NCBI GenBank assembly: GCA_022865445.1 | Contig: JALHSX010000153.1 | Location: forward strand, 1 to 26,728 | Length of the DNA stretch: 26,728 bases | Source of the DNA: Thermoplasmata archaeon | Lineage (GTDB): Archaea > Thermoplasmatota > Thermoplasmata > UBA10834 | Direction: 5' to 3' | Part shown: in pieces, positions 7,461 through 14,431 of the stretch | Numbering within the stretch: position 1 is the first letter of the stretch | Layout: the number at the start of each line of letters is the position of its first letter | Made by a program: the position numbers and the translations under genes | Notes under the pieces: model-generated | What the model saw: only the letters and a program-made list of their open reading frames with translations | The model's database searches: none | What the model was told of the DNA's origin: nothing

Positions 7461-8462
7461 CTTCCAATACTTGGAAGCAATCTGCTTGCACCTAACGATA
7501 GTCCCTCTCCCAAGGCAGCTGTTGTCGATGATGTCCGTGAACTCCAGGGGAACCTCGATTCCCTCGGATCTCCCGATGACGCCCGCCACAACCTCCGAAA
7601 GTGCTTGGACATCGTAGCCGCCCTCCAACATGAACGTGATGCGTTTTCCGCATATCTTCGAAAGCTTGATCAGCTGCTCAGCCTGCCTGACATGCCCCTC
7701 AGAGGAGAGAGTCAGCGATGCCAGGGGGTCGCGGTAGTGCGTGTCCATTCCCCAGCTGACGAGCATCGCATCTGGCTTGAACTGACTCACAACCGGTTTG
7801 ATGATTTCCTCGAACGCCACGTCGAACGTAGAGTCGCCGCACCCGGACTGGAAGGGCATGTTCACGTTGTAGCCTTCGCCTTCACCCTTTCCGACATATT
7901 CCACAGGCCCCGTCCCTGGGAATATTCCTGCTTGGTGCGTTGAGATGTAGAGGATTGTGGGATCGAACGCGAAGATCTCTTGGGTGCCATTGCCATGATG
8001 GACATCGACATCCACGATCGCGATCTTCTTGTCACCCATCTTCTGGAGGGATCTTGCGGCAATCGATATGTTGTTGAAGTAGCAGAAGCCCATGCCGTAG
8101 TCCTTGCCCGCATGGTGGCCTGGTGGACGGGTGAGTGCAAATGTGGGCTTTCCATGCTCCTTCGAATACTTTGCAGCGTCGACAGCACACTCCGCGGAAA
8201 GAGCCGCGATTCCGTATGTCTCGTGATGGACTTGCGTGTCAAGCGTGAGGCTGCAGTCACCACAGGTTCTGATGTAGTTAACGTAGTCGTCGCTATGAAC
8301 CAAAAGCAGTGTTTCCAATCTTCCGGTCTTTGATGGAATCACATTCTTCCAGAGGCCATGCTCTTTTAGCTTTTGCACGATGCCTCTGAGTCTCTCGGGA
8401 GACTCGGGGTGGAAAGGATCCTGAACGTGACCCAAGAACTCATCGTTGAAGAAGATGGTCAC
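7455..8462 (-). CDS. Class II histone deacetylase / acetoin-utilization (AcuC) family hydrolase
   Basis: A 335-residue zinc amidohydrolase of the arginase/deacetylase superfamily. Seen in order: RPPGHHAG (H116, H117, general-base pair), GFCYFNNI, IVDVDVHHGNGTQEIF (zinc ligands D153 and H155), SWGMDTHYRDP (zinc ligand D240) and EGGYD (catalytic Y283). All catalytic residues are present, so it should be active on an acetylated or acylated amine. The substrate (lysine, polyamine or small molecule) cannot be read from sequence. The start is a GTG at 8462; the nearby ATG at 8467 is out of frame. A CTTATCTAC box 28 bases upstream supports leaderless transcription. Confidence 0.9.
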   Translation of the reverse strand: MTIFFNDEFLGHVQDPFHPESPERLRGIVQKLKEHGLWKNVIPSKTGRLETLLLVHSDDYVNYIRTCGDCSLTLDTQVHHETYGIAALSAECAVDAAKYSKEHGKPTFALTRPPGHHAGKDYGMGFCYFNNISIAARSLQKMGDKKIAIVDVDVHHGNGTQEIFAFDPTILYISTHQAGIFPGTGPVEYVGKGEGEGYNVNMPFQSGCGDSTFDVAFEEIIKPVVSQFKPDAMLVSWGMDTHYRDPLASLTLSSEGHVRQAEQLIKLSKICGKRITFMLEGGYDVQALSEVVAGVIGRSEGIEVPLEFTDIIDNSCLGRGTIVRCKQIASKYWKL

Positions 8463-8485
8463 ACATGCCTCAAGCTAGCTCTCCG

Positions 8486-8494
8486 TAGATAAGC
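8486..8494 (-). promoter_or_regulatory. TATA-like box of the deacetylase-family gene
   Basis: On the - strand CTTATCTAC is centred 28 bases before the GTG at 8462. The same block read on the + strand (GTAGATAAG) could also serve the membrane-protein gene to the right, with a leader of about 120 bases to the start I prefer. Confidence 0.5.
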
Positions 8495-8637
8495 GTTTCT
8501 CGGCCATGGTACTGTCTCGGCACAACCGATATGGCACGTCCAATCATGCCAGCCAATGCGCGCGGATTCTTCGATTCATCGGTGAGAGAGGTCCTGGCGA
8601 CACCGTAGAGGAAAATCGGAGTTCTATCGAAAGAACT

Positions 8638-9057
8638 ATGTCGGTTCTAGACGGTATCTTGCACAGTGGTACAATGGATCTCGGACAGCTTATCCTCCTC
8701 ATCATTGCGATTGCGCTCGTCTCAGTGATCTTTTACATCAGTGGCGCGATAGTGGGCGGGGATTGGGTCGTCCAGGCGCCTTATGTACTGCGAATTGTCA
8801 TCGTATCGATATTCGCTGTCGTGGCCATCCCTGTGTTTAGGAATGCGATGGGGGAATTCGACCTCGGAGATCTGGGTCTGCTGTTTGCGTTCGTACTCCT
8901 CATCCTAGCTGTCAGGTTCATCTTGGTCATTGAGCTAACGGTGAGTGATGAATGGCTCGCATCCATAGTCATTTCACTTATCGGCGTCGTGCTTATCTAC
9001 ATAGTCGACGAGGTCGCGATGCATCTGGCGGATATCCAGATGCTGTCGCTTTTCTAG
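8638..9057 (+). CDS. Small four-helix membrane protein of unknown function
   Basis: I do not recognise a family. From the ATG at 8638 the protein has 139 residues and four clear membrane segments: about 17-40 (LGQLILLIIAIALVSVIFYI), 52-70, 82-102 (LLFAFVLLILAVRFILVI) and 110-130. Short charged turns (EFDLGD, VSDEW) separate them. The frame is open back to an ATG at 8506, but those 44 extra residues are hydrophilic, not membrane-like and probably untranslated. A later ATG at 8674 is also possible. No ribosome site is visible at any of the three. Its stop overlaps the M24 peptidase stop in a shared CTAG. No signal peptide or enzyme motif is visible. Confidence 0.65.
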   Translation: MSVLDGILHSGTMDLGQLILLIIAIALVSVIFYISGAIVGGDWVVQAPYVLRIVIVSIFAVVAIPVFRNAMGEFDLGDLGLLFAFVLLILAVRFILVIELTVSDEWLASIVISLIGVVLIYIVDEVAMHLADIQMLSLF

Positions 9058-10160
9058 ATGACCAGGAATTCCTTAGGAGCGGATGTCAGTATTCGGCATC
9101 CTTTCTTCGTGACCAGGATGTCATCCTCAATCCGGACCCCGCCGAAATTCCTCTCGTACACTCCAGGCTCAACGGTAAGAACCATTCCTTCCCTCAGGGT
9201 CATGTCCCTGGCAGAGGATATCGAGCCGGGGTCATGAACCGAGAGCCCAAGGCCGTGGCCTGTGCTGTGGATGAACTTGCCCTTGAACCTCGATCCGTCA
9301 ATTATCCTGCGGGCTGCTTGATCGACTTTCTTTCCTCGAACGCCGTCGTGTATTGCGTCGATGGCAGCCAACTGTGCTCTTAGGACGACATCGTACATCT
9401 CCTTCTGCTTGGCGCTCGCTCTTGAGCACACGAAGGTTCTGGTCAGGTCCGCTGCGTATCTCTTGTATGATGCGCCGAAATCGAACAGTGCCAGTTGTCC
9501 TTTCTTGAGTCTCCGAGATGCAGGAACATAGTGCGGCTCCGCGGTGCCAGGACCAAACGACGCGTTGGTCGCAAAGGAGGGACCTGCCGCCCCCAGCTTC
9601 ATCATCCTATAGTTCAACTCTGCCGCTGCCTCAGTCTCCATCTGCCCTTCTCTCACGAGCTCTGGAATCTCCTCCGCGGTCCTGCACGTGATGTCGCAGG
9701 CCTTCTTGATACGAGAGATCTCTTGCGCGTCCTTGATCATCCTGGCTTTGCCGATTGCTTCTGAAACGTCTTTCAATCTGGCCCCCTTCGCGCACTTCCT
9801 TATGAACTGGTAGTTGGCGTGAGTCAACTCTCGTGAGTTGATCCCGATTCTCTCGTACCCCTTCAGACGCTTTGCCAGCGTTTCATCACGTTCCTTCCTA
9901 GTCTGGAACACGGTGGTCTTGGCTCCAGCTAGCCTCGCGCTCAGTTCCTCCAGCTCGGATGAGAGGACTTCGACCCCTCGGCGCGTCACGATGGCCACGC
10001 AATCCTCGAACAGGCCATTCACAATGCCGGTCGCGTAGAAGAAGCTCAGGTCTAAGTTGGGTTCCGAGGCGTTCGTAAGAACGATTGCATCTATCTCCGT
10101 CTTGAGCTGCGAGAAAATCCTCTTCTCTTTCGTGGCCAAGTGATCACGACGAATTCGCAT
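9054..10160 (-). CDS. pepQ: M24-family metallopeptidase (Xaa-Pro dipeptidase/aminopeptidase)
   Basis: A 368-residue cytosolic peptidase acting on peptides with proline in the second position. Residues 1-130 form the creatinase-like N-terminal domain; about 145-365 is the pita-bread catalytic domain. The five metal ligands are in place: D227 (LFDFGA), D238 (ADLTRT), H302 (GHGLGLSVHD), E331 (VEPGVY) and E345 (RIEDD). Substrate preference is inferred from the family only. The start is uncertain. The TATA-like GTATAAA (10174-10180, read on the - strand) lies only 17 bases before the ATG at 10160, too close for a leaderless start there. A TTG at 10139 would fit better and would remove seven residues. 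Confidence 0.9.
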   Translation of the reverse strand: MRIRRDHLATKEKRIFSQLKTEIDAIVLTNASEPNLDLSFFYATGIVNGLFEDCVAIVTRRGVEVLSSELEELSARLAGAKTTVFQTRKERDETLAKRLKGYERIGINSRELTHANYQFIRKCAKGARLKDVSEAIGKARMIKDAQEISRIKKACDITCRTAEEIPELVREGQMETEAAAELNYRMMKLGAAGPSFATNASFGPGTAEPHYVPASRRLKKGQLALFDFGASYKRYAADLTRTFVCSRASAKQKEMYDVVLRAQLAAIDAIHDGVRGKKVDQAARRIIDGSRFKGKFIHSTGHGLGLSVHDPGSISSARDMTLREGMVLTVEPGVYERNFGGVRIEDDILVTKKGCRILTSAPKEFLVI

Positions 10161-10173
10161 AATGCGATTGAGC

Positions 10174-10180
10174 GTATAAA
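10174..10180 (-). promoter_or_regulatory. TATA-like box of the M24 peptidase gene
   Basis: TTTATAC on the - strand, in the 33-base gap between nadX and the peptidase gene. It predicts transcription starting close to or inside the annotated start of the peptidase. Confidence 0.45.
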
Positions 10181-10193
10181 GAGCTGATGCTGG

Positions 10194-11000
10194 CTACACG
10201 CCAACCCAGGTGGTTCCTGTGATCTTCTTGATGGCAGAAATCGCAGAGAGCGCGGCCAAGTAACTGGTTTTCGGGTTCCTTGGTGAGGGGACGTTCCTGG
10301 TGACTACATCGAGTTCGCCGAATTTGCCTTTGGCTTTGAGATGGTGCTCGTTCGTCTGGACCTGAGGGTCACACATTATCCTTATGCGGGTCTTCTCGAA
10401 GCCTATCCCAGCAAGCGATATGGTCGCAGCGACATTGATGTTTTGGGGGAAGTGCTTGACCGCCTCCCTCGCGGTCCCGTAGAACAGTTCGGTCCGCTCC
10501 CGCAGTTCCGACGCCACGATCCCCTTCGACTCAAGGTAGGGGTTTGGCCCGAACGCTGATGGCGGTTTGGTCGTTGTCAACGTCACTTCGTCGATCTGTT
10601 CGAGGCTTGCAGCTCCGAGAGCGTCTATTCCGCCGATCGCTCCGCTCGGCATGTAGATCTTGGCGCTCTTGCGCTTTGCCAGTCTGAACGCATCCTTCTG
10701 GAATTCCTCGTCCTGGAAGATCCCGACACTCATGATCAGAACATCCACTCCGGCAGAAAGTGCAAGCGGCACGTAGTACCTCGCAGCATCCTGGCTCGCG
10801 GCCTCAACGACCAACTTTATGTCGTTGAGTATGGGGACGATGTCAGGCACGTACCTCACTTTTGTCATCTTCTCCTGGAGCCTGGTCGCGCACTCCTTCG
10901 AGCGGTCTGTCAGATAGACGATATTGATCTCTGGCATCGGCTCGACAGCACGCGCGATTGTCGTTCCAATCGCCCCGCAACCAATGACGCAGATGTTCAC
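10194..11000 (-). CDS. nadX: L-aspartate dehydrogenase
   Basis: A 268-residue NAD(P)-dependent enzyme making iminoaspartate for NAD biosynthesis, replacing aspartate oxidase. The N-terminus MNICVIGCGAIGTTIA is the nucleotide-binding GxGxxG loop. MPSGAIGGIDAL, TTTKPP, FPQNINVAATISLAG and the C-terminal NPKTSYLAALSAI follow the family pattern. The usual active-site His region is represented by TNEHHLKAKG. I chose the GTG at 11000: the glycine-rich loop then falls at the expected place, and a TTTATATCT box lies 26 bases upstream. The frame is open to 11072, but that stretch contains the promoter. No nadA or nadC is in the window. Confidence 0.88.
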   Translation of the reverse strand: MNICVIGCGAIGTTIARAVEPMPEINIVYLTDRSKECATRLQEKMTKVRYVPDIVPILNDIKLVVEAASQDAARYYVPLALSAGVDVLIMSVGIFQDEEFQKDAFRLAKRKSAKIYMPSGAIGGIDALGAASLEQIDEVTLTTTKPPSAFGPNPYLESKGIVASELRERTELFYGTAREAVKHFPQNINVAATISLAGIGFEKTRIRIMCDPQVQTNEHHLKAKGKFGELDVVTRNVPSPRNPKTSYLAALSAISAIKKITGTTWVGV

Positions 11001-11020
11001 GGCGAAAACAGAGGGCAGGG

Positions 11021-11029
11021 AGATATAAA
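11021..11029 (-). promoter_or_regulatory. TATA box of nadX
   Basis: TTTATATCT on the - strand, centred about 26 bases before the GTG at 11000. This spacing fixes the nadX start and marks the transcript as leaderless. Confidence 0.7.
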
Positions 11030-11126
11030 AACTTTCACTGTTGACACCTCCACGCCTAGCCAGCATCCTCATTTTCCTTTGCGCATACTATTTGTGCGAG
11101 TCTCACGTTATGCGAAGAGAAATCGA

Positions 11127-11822
11127 ATGACACGGTCTCATGGCACCGCTTCCCTGAAGCGAAAAGCAACGGATATCGACAGAATGCTCACAAAGGCCTA
11201 TGGCAGGAAGGTTGTGGAACTCGAAGACGATCCTTTGGATACGCTTGTCGAGACAATCCTGTCTCAGAACACAACTGACAGGAATTCCCACAGGGCTTTT
11301 CAAGCACTGAAGAAAGCCTATCCGAGGTGGGGCGATCTTATGGGCGAGGATGCGGACAAGGTCGCGAAGGTGATTCGCTCCGGAGGCCTCGCTGGGATCA
11401 AGGCTTCTAGGATACTGGGTGCCCTGGAATTCATCAATAGGGAGAGGGGCGTCCTAAACCTCGATTTTCTGAGGGACATGAGTCCACAGGATGCTGAGGC
11501 TTGGCTGGCCCAGATGAAAGGTGTCGGTCCGAAGACGAGATCCATCGTCTTGTTGTTCTCCTTGGGAATGCCAGCTTTCCCGGTCGATACACACATACAC
11601 AGAGTGACAAAACGGATCGGGCTCATTGGTCCGAGGGTCTCGCGTGAGCAGGCGCAGACGGACCTGGCGGCCCTTGTCCCTCGAAGTGAATTCTTCAATT
11701 ACCACATCAACCTGATTGAGCATGGACGAACGGTCTGTCAGGCGCGGAAGCCTAGATGCCCAATGTGCCAGATATCCAGGTATTGCGACTACTTCGTTCG
11801 GACAGCCAAGGCAGAGAGTTGA
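11127..11822 (+). CDS. nth: Endonuclease III (DNA glycosylase/AP lyase)
   Basis: A 231-residue base-excision repair enzyme removing oxidised pyrimidines. The helix-hairpin-helix MKGVGPKT contains the catalytic Lys (K136), and FPVDTHIHRV holds the catalytic Asp (D154). The C-terminal cluster loop has C204, C211, C214 and C220 with exactly the C-x6-C-x2-C-x5-C spacing of the 4Fe-4S cluster. LSQNTTDRNSHRAF is the conserved substrate-side Gln/Thr segment. I use the ATG at 11127; a TTG at 11079 in frame would add 16 residues that overlap a possible TATA-like ATACTATTT at 11086-11094. It is divergent from nadX and followed by archease, which has its own promoter over this gene's stop. Confidence 0.93.
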   Translation: MTRSHGTASLKRKATDIDRMLTKAYGRKVVELEDDPLDTLVETILSQNTTDRNSHRAFQALKKAYPRWGDLMGEDADKVAKVIRSGGLAGIKASRILGALEFINRERGVLNLDFLRDMSPQDAEAWLAQMKGVGPKTRSIVLLFSLGMPAFPVDTHIHRVTKRIGLIGPRVSREQAQTDLAALVPRSEFFNYHINLIEHGRTVCQARKPRCPMCQISRYCDYFVRTAKAES

Positions 11823-11828
11823 TATATC
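11821..11828 (+). promoter_or_regulatory. TATA box of the archease gene, over the nth stop codon
   Basis: GATATATC is centred 25-26 bases before the ATG at 11850, a textbook leaderless spacing. Its first two bases are the last two of the nth TGA stop (11820-11822). Confidence 0.7.
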
Positions 11829-11849
11829 GACAACAGTCTTTTTGGCACG

Positions 11850-12254
11850 ATGAGGTACAAGCTTCTCGAGCACACGGCCGATGCGATGATCGAAGCATAC
11901 GGTGAGACGCTTGGCGAGAGATTCGCTAACGCTGCCTATGCCATGTTCGATCAAATCACCGACGTGACGAAGATCGAGCCTCTCGGCGAGTTTAAAATCG
12001 TGCTCAAGGCAGAGAATAGGGAACAGCTTCTGGTCGATTTCCTTCAGGAACTTCTGTTCGTCCACGACGCGGAAAACCTAGTGTTTGGCGAGTTCGAAGT
12101 GAGAACGGACGGAAAAGCGCTTGAGGCGCTGGTGAAAGGGGAGGAGTTCGATGAGAAGAAGCACCCGAAGAGGTCCGTTGTCAAAGGGATCACGTACCAT
12201 CGTCTTGAGTTTGACGACGAAGAAGGAAATGTTACCGTATTGTTCGATGTCTGA
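11850..12254 (+). CDS. Archease (RtcB tRNA ligase activator)
   Basis: A 134-residue protein that promotes guanylylation and turnover of the RtcB RNA ligase used in tRNA splicing. Family features are clear: LEHTADAMIEAYG at the start with the conserved metal-binding Asp, FANAAYAMFDQI, LLVDFLQELLF and, near the C-terminus, KGITYHRLEF. Length is normal for archease. The transcript appears leaderless. The TGA stop overlaps the ribosome-binding site of the following decarboxylase-family gene, so the two form a tight operon. rtcB itself is not in the window. Confidence 0.93.
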   Translation: MRYKLLEHTADAMIEAYGETLGERFANAAYAMFDQITDVTKIEPLGEFKIVLKAENREQLLVDFLQELLFVHDAENLVFGEFEVRTDGKALEALVKGEEFDEKKHPKRSVVKGITYHRLEFDDEEGNVTVLFDV

Positions 12255-12259
12255 GGTGA
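12253..12259 (+). promoter_or_regulatory. Ribosome-binding site of the MVD-family gene
   Basis: GAGGTGA, complementary to the 3' end of 16S rRNA, lies 4 bases before the GTG at 12264 and overlaps the archease TGA stop. It fixes the start and suggests translational coupling. Confidence 0.75.
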
Positions 12260-12263
12260 CTCG

Positions 12264-13223
12264 GTGAAAGGTTCCGCTATCGCTCATCCAATCGAGGGAT
12301 TGATCAAGTACCACGGGCTGAAGGACGAGATACTGAGGATACCTTTTCATGATTCGATATCCGTCGCCACATCTCCAACCGCATCGCACACTACAGTGGA
12401 GTTCGGCAGGTTCAAGAAGGACATTGCCAGCGTTGACGGGAAGCAACTGGCAGATCGAGAGCTCGAACGAGTTGTGTTTGTCGTGGACGAGGTGCGACGC
12501 AGGAGCGGCTTGGATCTCAAGTTCAGGATGGCCTCCAAGAACAACTTCATGTCCAACGTTGGGCTCGGCGCGTCCGCATCAGGTTTCGCAGCGCTCGCGG
12601 TCGCAGCATCGAAGGCCGCTGGGCTGAAGCTATCTCTCGAGAAGAGGGCAGTGATAGCAAGGCGAGGCGCGGGTTCGGCGACCCGGTCAGTCACGGGCGG
12701 ATTCTCCCGTTGGAGGGCAGGGTTCGAGGACGAGGAGTCGTATTCGTACCAGATTGCCTCTGAAGATCTCCAGATGGGAATAGTCGTTGCATTGATTCCG
12801 GCGTTCAAGTTCACGGAGGATGCGCACAAGGCTGTGCTGACATCACCATTCTTCCATTCCAGGTTGGCTTTCGTTCATGGCGCACTTGCCGAGATGGAGA
12901 ACGCGATCCGGAAACGTAACATCGAGAAGATCGGCATCCTAGCCGAGCGAGATTCCCTGATACTACATGGCATAACGATGACCAGCATCGACGAGATGAT
13001 GCTATGGCGGCCGGAAACGGTGAAGGTCATCCTCGAAGTCAAGAAGATGCGCTCCGAGGGGCTTCCTGCATTCTTCTCCATCGACACGGGCGCCACAGTC
13101 TACGTCAACACAAAACCCAAGCATGTCCAAGAGATCGAAGCCAGAATCAAGGACTTGGGGATAGAGACAATCAGATGCGGCGTCGGTGGCTGTGCGAAGT
13201 CTACTCAGAAACACTTGTTCTAG
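12264..13223 (+). CDS. Mevalonate-pathway decarboxylase family protein (archaeal MVD/PMD/MBD type)
   Basis: A 319-residue GHMP-kinase-fold protein of the diphosphomevalonate decarboxylase family. Matching segments: HPIEGLIKYHG (MVD ANIALIKYWGK), NNFMSNVGLGASASGFAAL (phosphate-binding loop, about 93-110) and RRGAGSATRSVTGGFSRW (about 130-147). The segment FSIDTGATVYV has D274 where MVD has its catalytic Asp. Archaeal members differ in substrate: mevalonate 5-phosphate (haloarchaea), mevalonate 3,5-bisphosphate or, with the Asp lost, mevalonate 3-kinase (both in Thermoplasma). Keeping D274 argues for a decarboxylase. KYHG and DTGA resemble the haloarchaeal phosphomevalonate decarboxylase as I remember it. 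The exact substrate is unresolved. The 3' end overlaps the converging RuvC-like gene by 23 bases. Confidence 0.82.
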   Translation: MKGSAIAHPIEGLIKYHGLKDEILRIPFHDSISVATSPTASHTTVEFGRFKKDIASVDGKQLADRELERVVFVVDEVRRRSGLDLKFRMASKNNFMSNVGLGASASGFAALAVAASKAAGLKLSLEKRAVIARRGAGSATRSVTGGFSRWRAGFEDEESYSYQIASEDLQMGIVVALIPAFKFTEDAHKAVLTSPFFHSRLAFVHGALAEMENAIRKRNIEKIGILAERDSLILHGITMTSIDEMMLWRPETVKVILEVKKMRSEGLPAFFSIDTGATVYVNTKPKHVQEIEARIKDLGIETIRCGVGGCAKSTQKHLF

Positions 13224-13971
13224 TCAGGCCCATTGAACCGCTCTTTTGTCGCTCTATGGCATCTCTCAGGGAGAGTTCTCCTTTGGCAACCCTCCTGGCT
13301 AGCTCTTTGGAGACTGTCAGACTGCCAGAGCTCTCCAGCCTGCTTATGCGCTGGATGTTCCTGATCTCACCAGGACACGGGTCGGTCTCCTGCCTTTTCC
13401 CAGGCTTGTATCCTGGTGTCATCGCGATTTCCACTGCGGCGTCCTCATCTGGCGTATGAGACCTTTTCGTCGTGTTTCTCTCGTCGACGATCTCGAGCAT
13501 GTGTCCCTCGTCCCAGAGGGTGTTGAAGATCCTGTTCCTGTTGGTCCGGTCGCCGTGGCCGATCCTTACTACAACATTCGCCTCGGGGTACTCTTGTACG
13601 ACCTCGTCCACTACTTCCCCGACAGCCTCTGGAGATTCGGCTAGAGACCTTATCAGTACGACGCCGTCCCCGAGGACGGCCACTCCAGGCCTGACGCCAG
13701 GGTCGATTCCGATCGTCAGTTCCTTGACCCTGCTGTAAGCAGACATCATCATCTTGGCTCGTGCGATTGCGACACCGGGGTCGGAATCGGTCACGATCTT
13801 ATCGAACGGGATCCTGCGCTTCTCCTCTTCAGTTGTTATGATGGCGCCGACATCCGCAGGCACAGGCTCTCCGAAATTCAGAGACACCACCTTCAAGTTC
13901 GCTCCGCGCAGGGTCTCCAGCATTTCGAAGTATACTCTGGGGTTCTCTGTCAACAGTCCGATCGCCCGCAT
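13201..13971 (-). CDS. RuvC/YqgF-like RNase H-fold protein
   Basis: A 256-residue protein I cannot name. Residues 1-75 look like a small alpha/beta domain (AIGLLTEN...VPADVGAIITTEEE). From residue 86 IGIDPGVRPGVAVL is very close to motif I of RuvC-type resolvases, with D90 as the expected metal ligand. Later VDERNTTKR and DEDAAVEIAM resemble the DERxTT and DxxAA motifs of YqgF/RuvC proteins, supplying further acidic residues. The C-terminal 50 residues are helical and basic (SRLESSGSLTVSKELARRVAKG in two pieces of a possible helix-turn-helix). A structure-specific nuclease is a reasonable inference, not a demonstrated role. The start at 13971 is supported by a TATTTATC box 29 bases upstream; the open frame continues to 14070. 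Confidence 0.65.
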   Translation of the reverse strand: MRAIGLLTENPRVYFEMLETLRGANLKVVSLNFGEPVPADVGAIITTEEEKRRIPFDKIVTDSDPGVAIARAKMMMSAYSRVKELTIGIDPGVRPGVAVLGDGVVLIRSLAESPEAVGEVVDEVVQEYPEANVVVRIGHGDRTNRNRIFNTLWDEGHMLEIVDERNTTKRSHTPDEDAAVEIAMTPGYKPGKRQETDPCPGEIRNIQRISRLESSGSLTVSKELARRVAKGELSLRDAIERQKSGSMGLTRTSVSE

Positions 13972-13996
13972 CTGAGATGATATCTGCGCCTCTGCA

Positions 13997-14004
13997 GATA
14001 AATA
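13997..14004 (-). promoter_or_regulatory. TATA box of the RuvC/YqgF-like gene
   Basis: TATTTATC on the - strand, about 29 bases before the ATG at 13971. It lies inside the longer open frame, which argues that the first 33 codons of that frame are not translated. Confidence 0.6.
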
Positions 14005-14129
14005 GGTTTTGGTTGGCGAGATCGTCGGTATGGATTTCGGCCAGTCATCGAGACGCTCGTTCTCCATCACCTGTCTCCCAAACCCTTTTCAAAACCATTC
14101 TTATCGAGCAAAAGACCATAGGGATGGAA

Positions 14130-14221
14130 AGAAAGGGGCCTAGGCGCCGACCTCAATTCCCGCTGATTGAGAATCAGCCAGGTAGGCAGGAAATGGACCC
14201 CTGGGATTTGAACCCACCAAA
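14130..14221 (-). ncRNA. Candidate structured RNA carrying an orphan tRNA T-arm
   Basis: On the - strand the segment opens with TGGGTTCAAATCCCA (14216-14202), a perfect tRNA T-stem-loop (consensus TTCRANY loop, 4-bp stem). It is followed by GGGGTCC and an A, like the 3' side of an acceptor stem and a discriminator base. No matching 5' acceptor (GGACCCC), D-arm or anticodon arm lies upstream, so it is not an intact tRNA. Downstream the sequence can fold further: GGGGTCC with GGCCCC near 14142, ATTTCC with GGGAAT, and a perfect 7-bp hairpin GCTGATT/AATCAGC with a three-base loop at 14162-14178. A T-rich tail (TTTCTTT) then follows. A TATA-like box lies 26 bases before 14221. It may be a tRNA remnant left by an integration event, or a small RNA; I cannot tell which. 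Confidence 0.4.
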
Positions 14222-14243
14222 ATGACGGGCTCGACTCGAAAGG

Positions 14244-14250
14244 GTATAAG
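14244..14250 (-). promoter_or_regulatory. TATA-like box before the orphan T-arm
   Basis: CTTATAC on the - strand, positioned to start transcription near 14221, right at the T-arm. No open reading frame begins there. Confidence 0.4.
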
Positions 14251-14431
14251 ACCTCTCGTTTATCGCGTCTTTGGAGGGGAGCGGAGATTCGCGTCTAAAC
14301 CCCTTCTTCAATTTTCCTATTTCGGAGAGCGGGCCGCTGAACGAGCTGTCAAATCCTGAAAATCATGAAATCAGAGCGGAGCAACTGTCAAGGCCAGGCT
14401 CAAGCGCTACCCCACAGGATGGTAAGCAGAA
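14251..14431. other. Spacer with no recognised gene
   Basis: Between the radical SAM gene and the T-arm element I see no start codon with a coding-like frame, no intact tRNA and no strong repeat. The first bases after the radical SAM stop, read on the - strand, are AT-rich (AATTAATTCTG reading towards the stop), which may help termination. Confidence 0.4.

Noticed and set aside
8506..8637. 44-residue N-terminal extension of the membrane protein
   Set aside because: Hydrophilic, no family resemblance, and its possible TATA box is only 16 bases upstream of the ATG at 8506.
14100..14221. Circularly permuted tRNA: T-arm first, then the anticodon-like hairpin GCTGA-TTCTCAA-TCAGC
   Set aside because: Only about 15 bases separate the acceptor end from the hairpin, too few for a 5' acceptor strand plus D-arm, and the later AGGCCCC is followed by no D-arm. 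The hairpin reads equally well as a 7-bp stem with three-base loop.
13977..14225. Open frame of 82 codons on the + strand
   Set aside because: It crosses promoter and T-arm sequence, is low-complexity and has no start signals.
14130..14290. Intact or intron-containing tRNA on the - strand around the T-arm
   Set aside because: The 3' acceptor GGGGTCC has no GGACCCC-type partner upstream, and no D-arm or anticodon arm precedes the T-arm.
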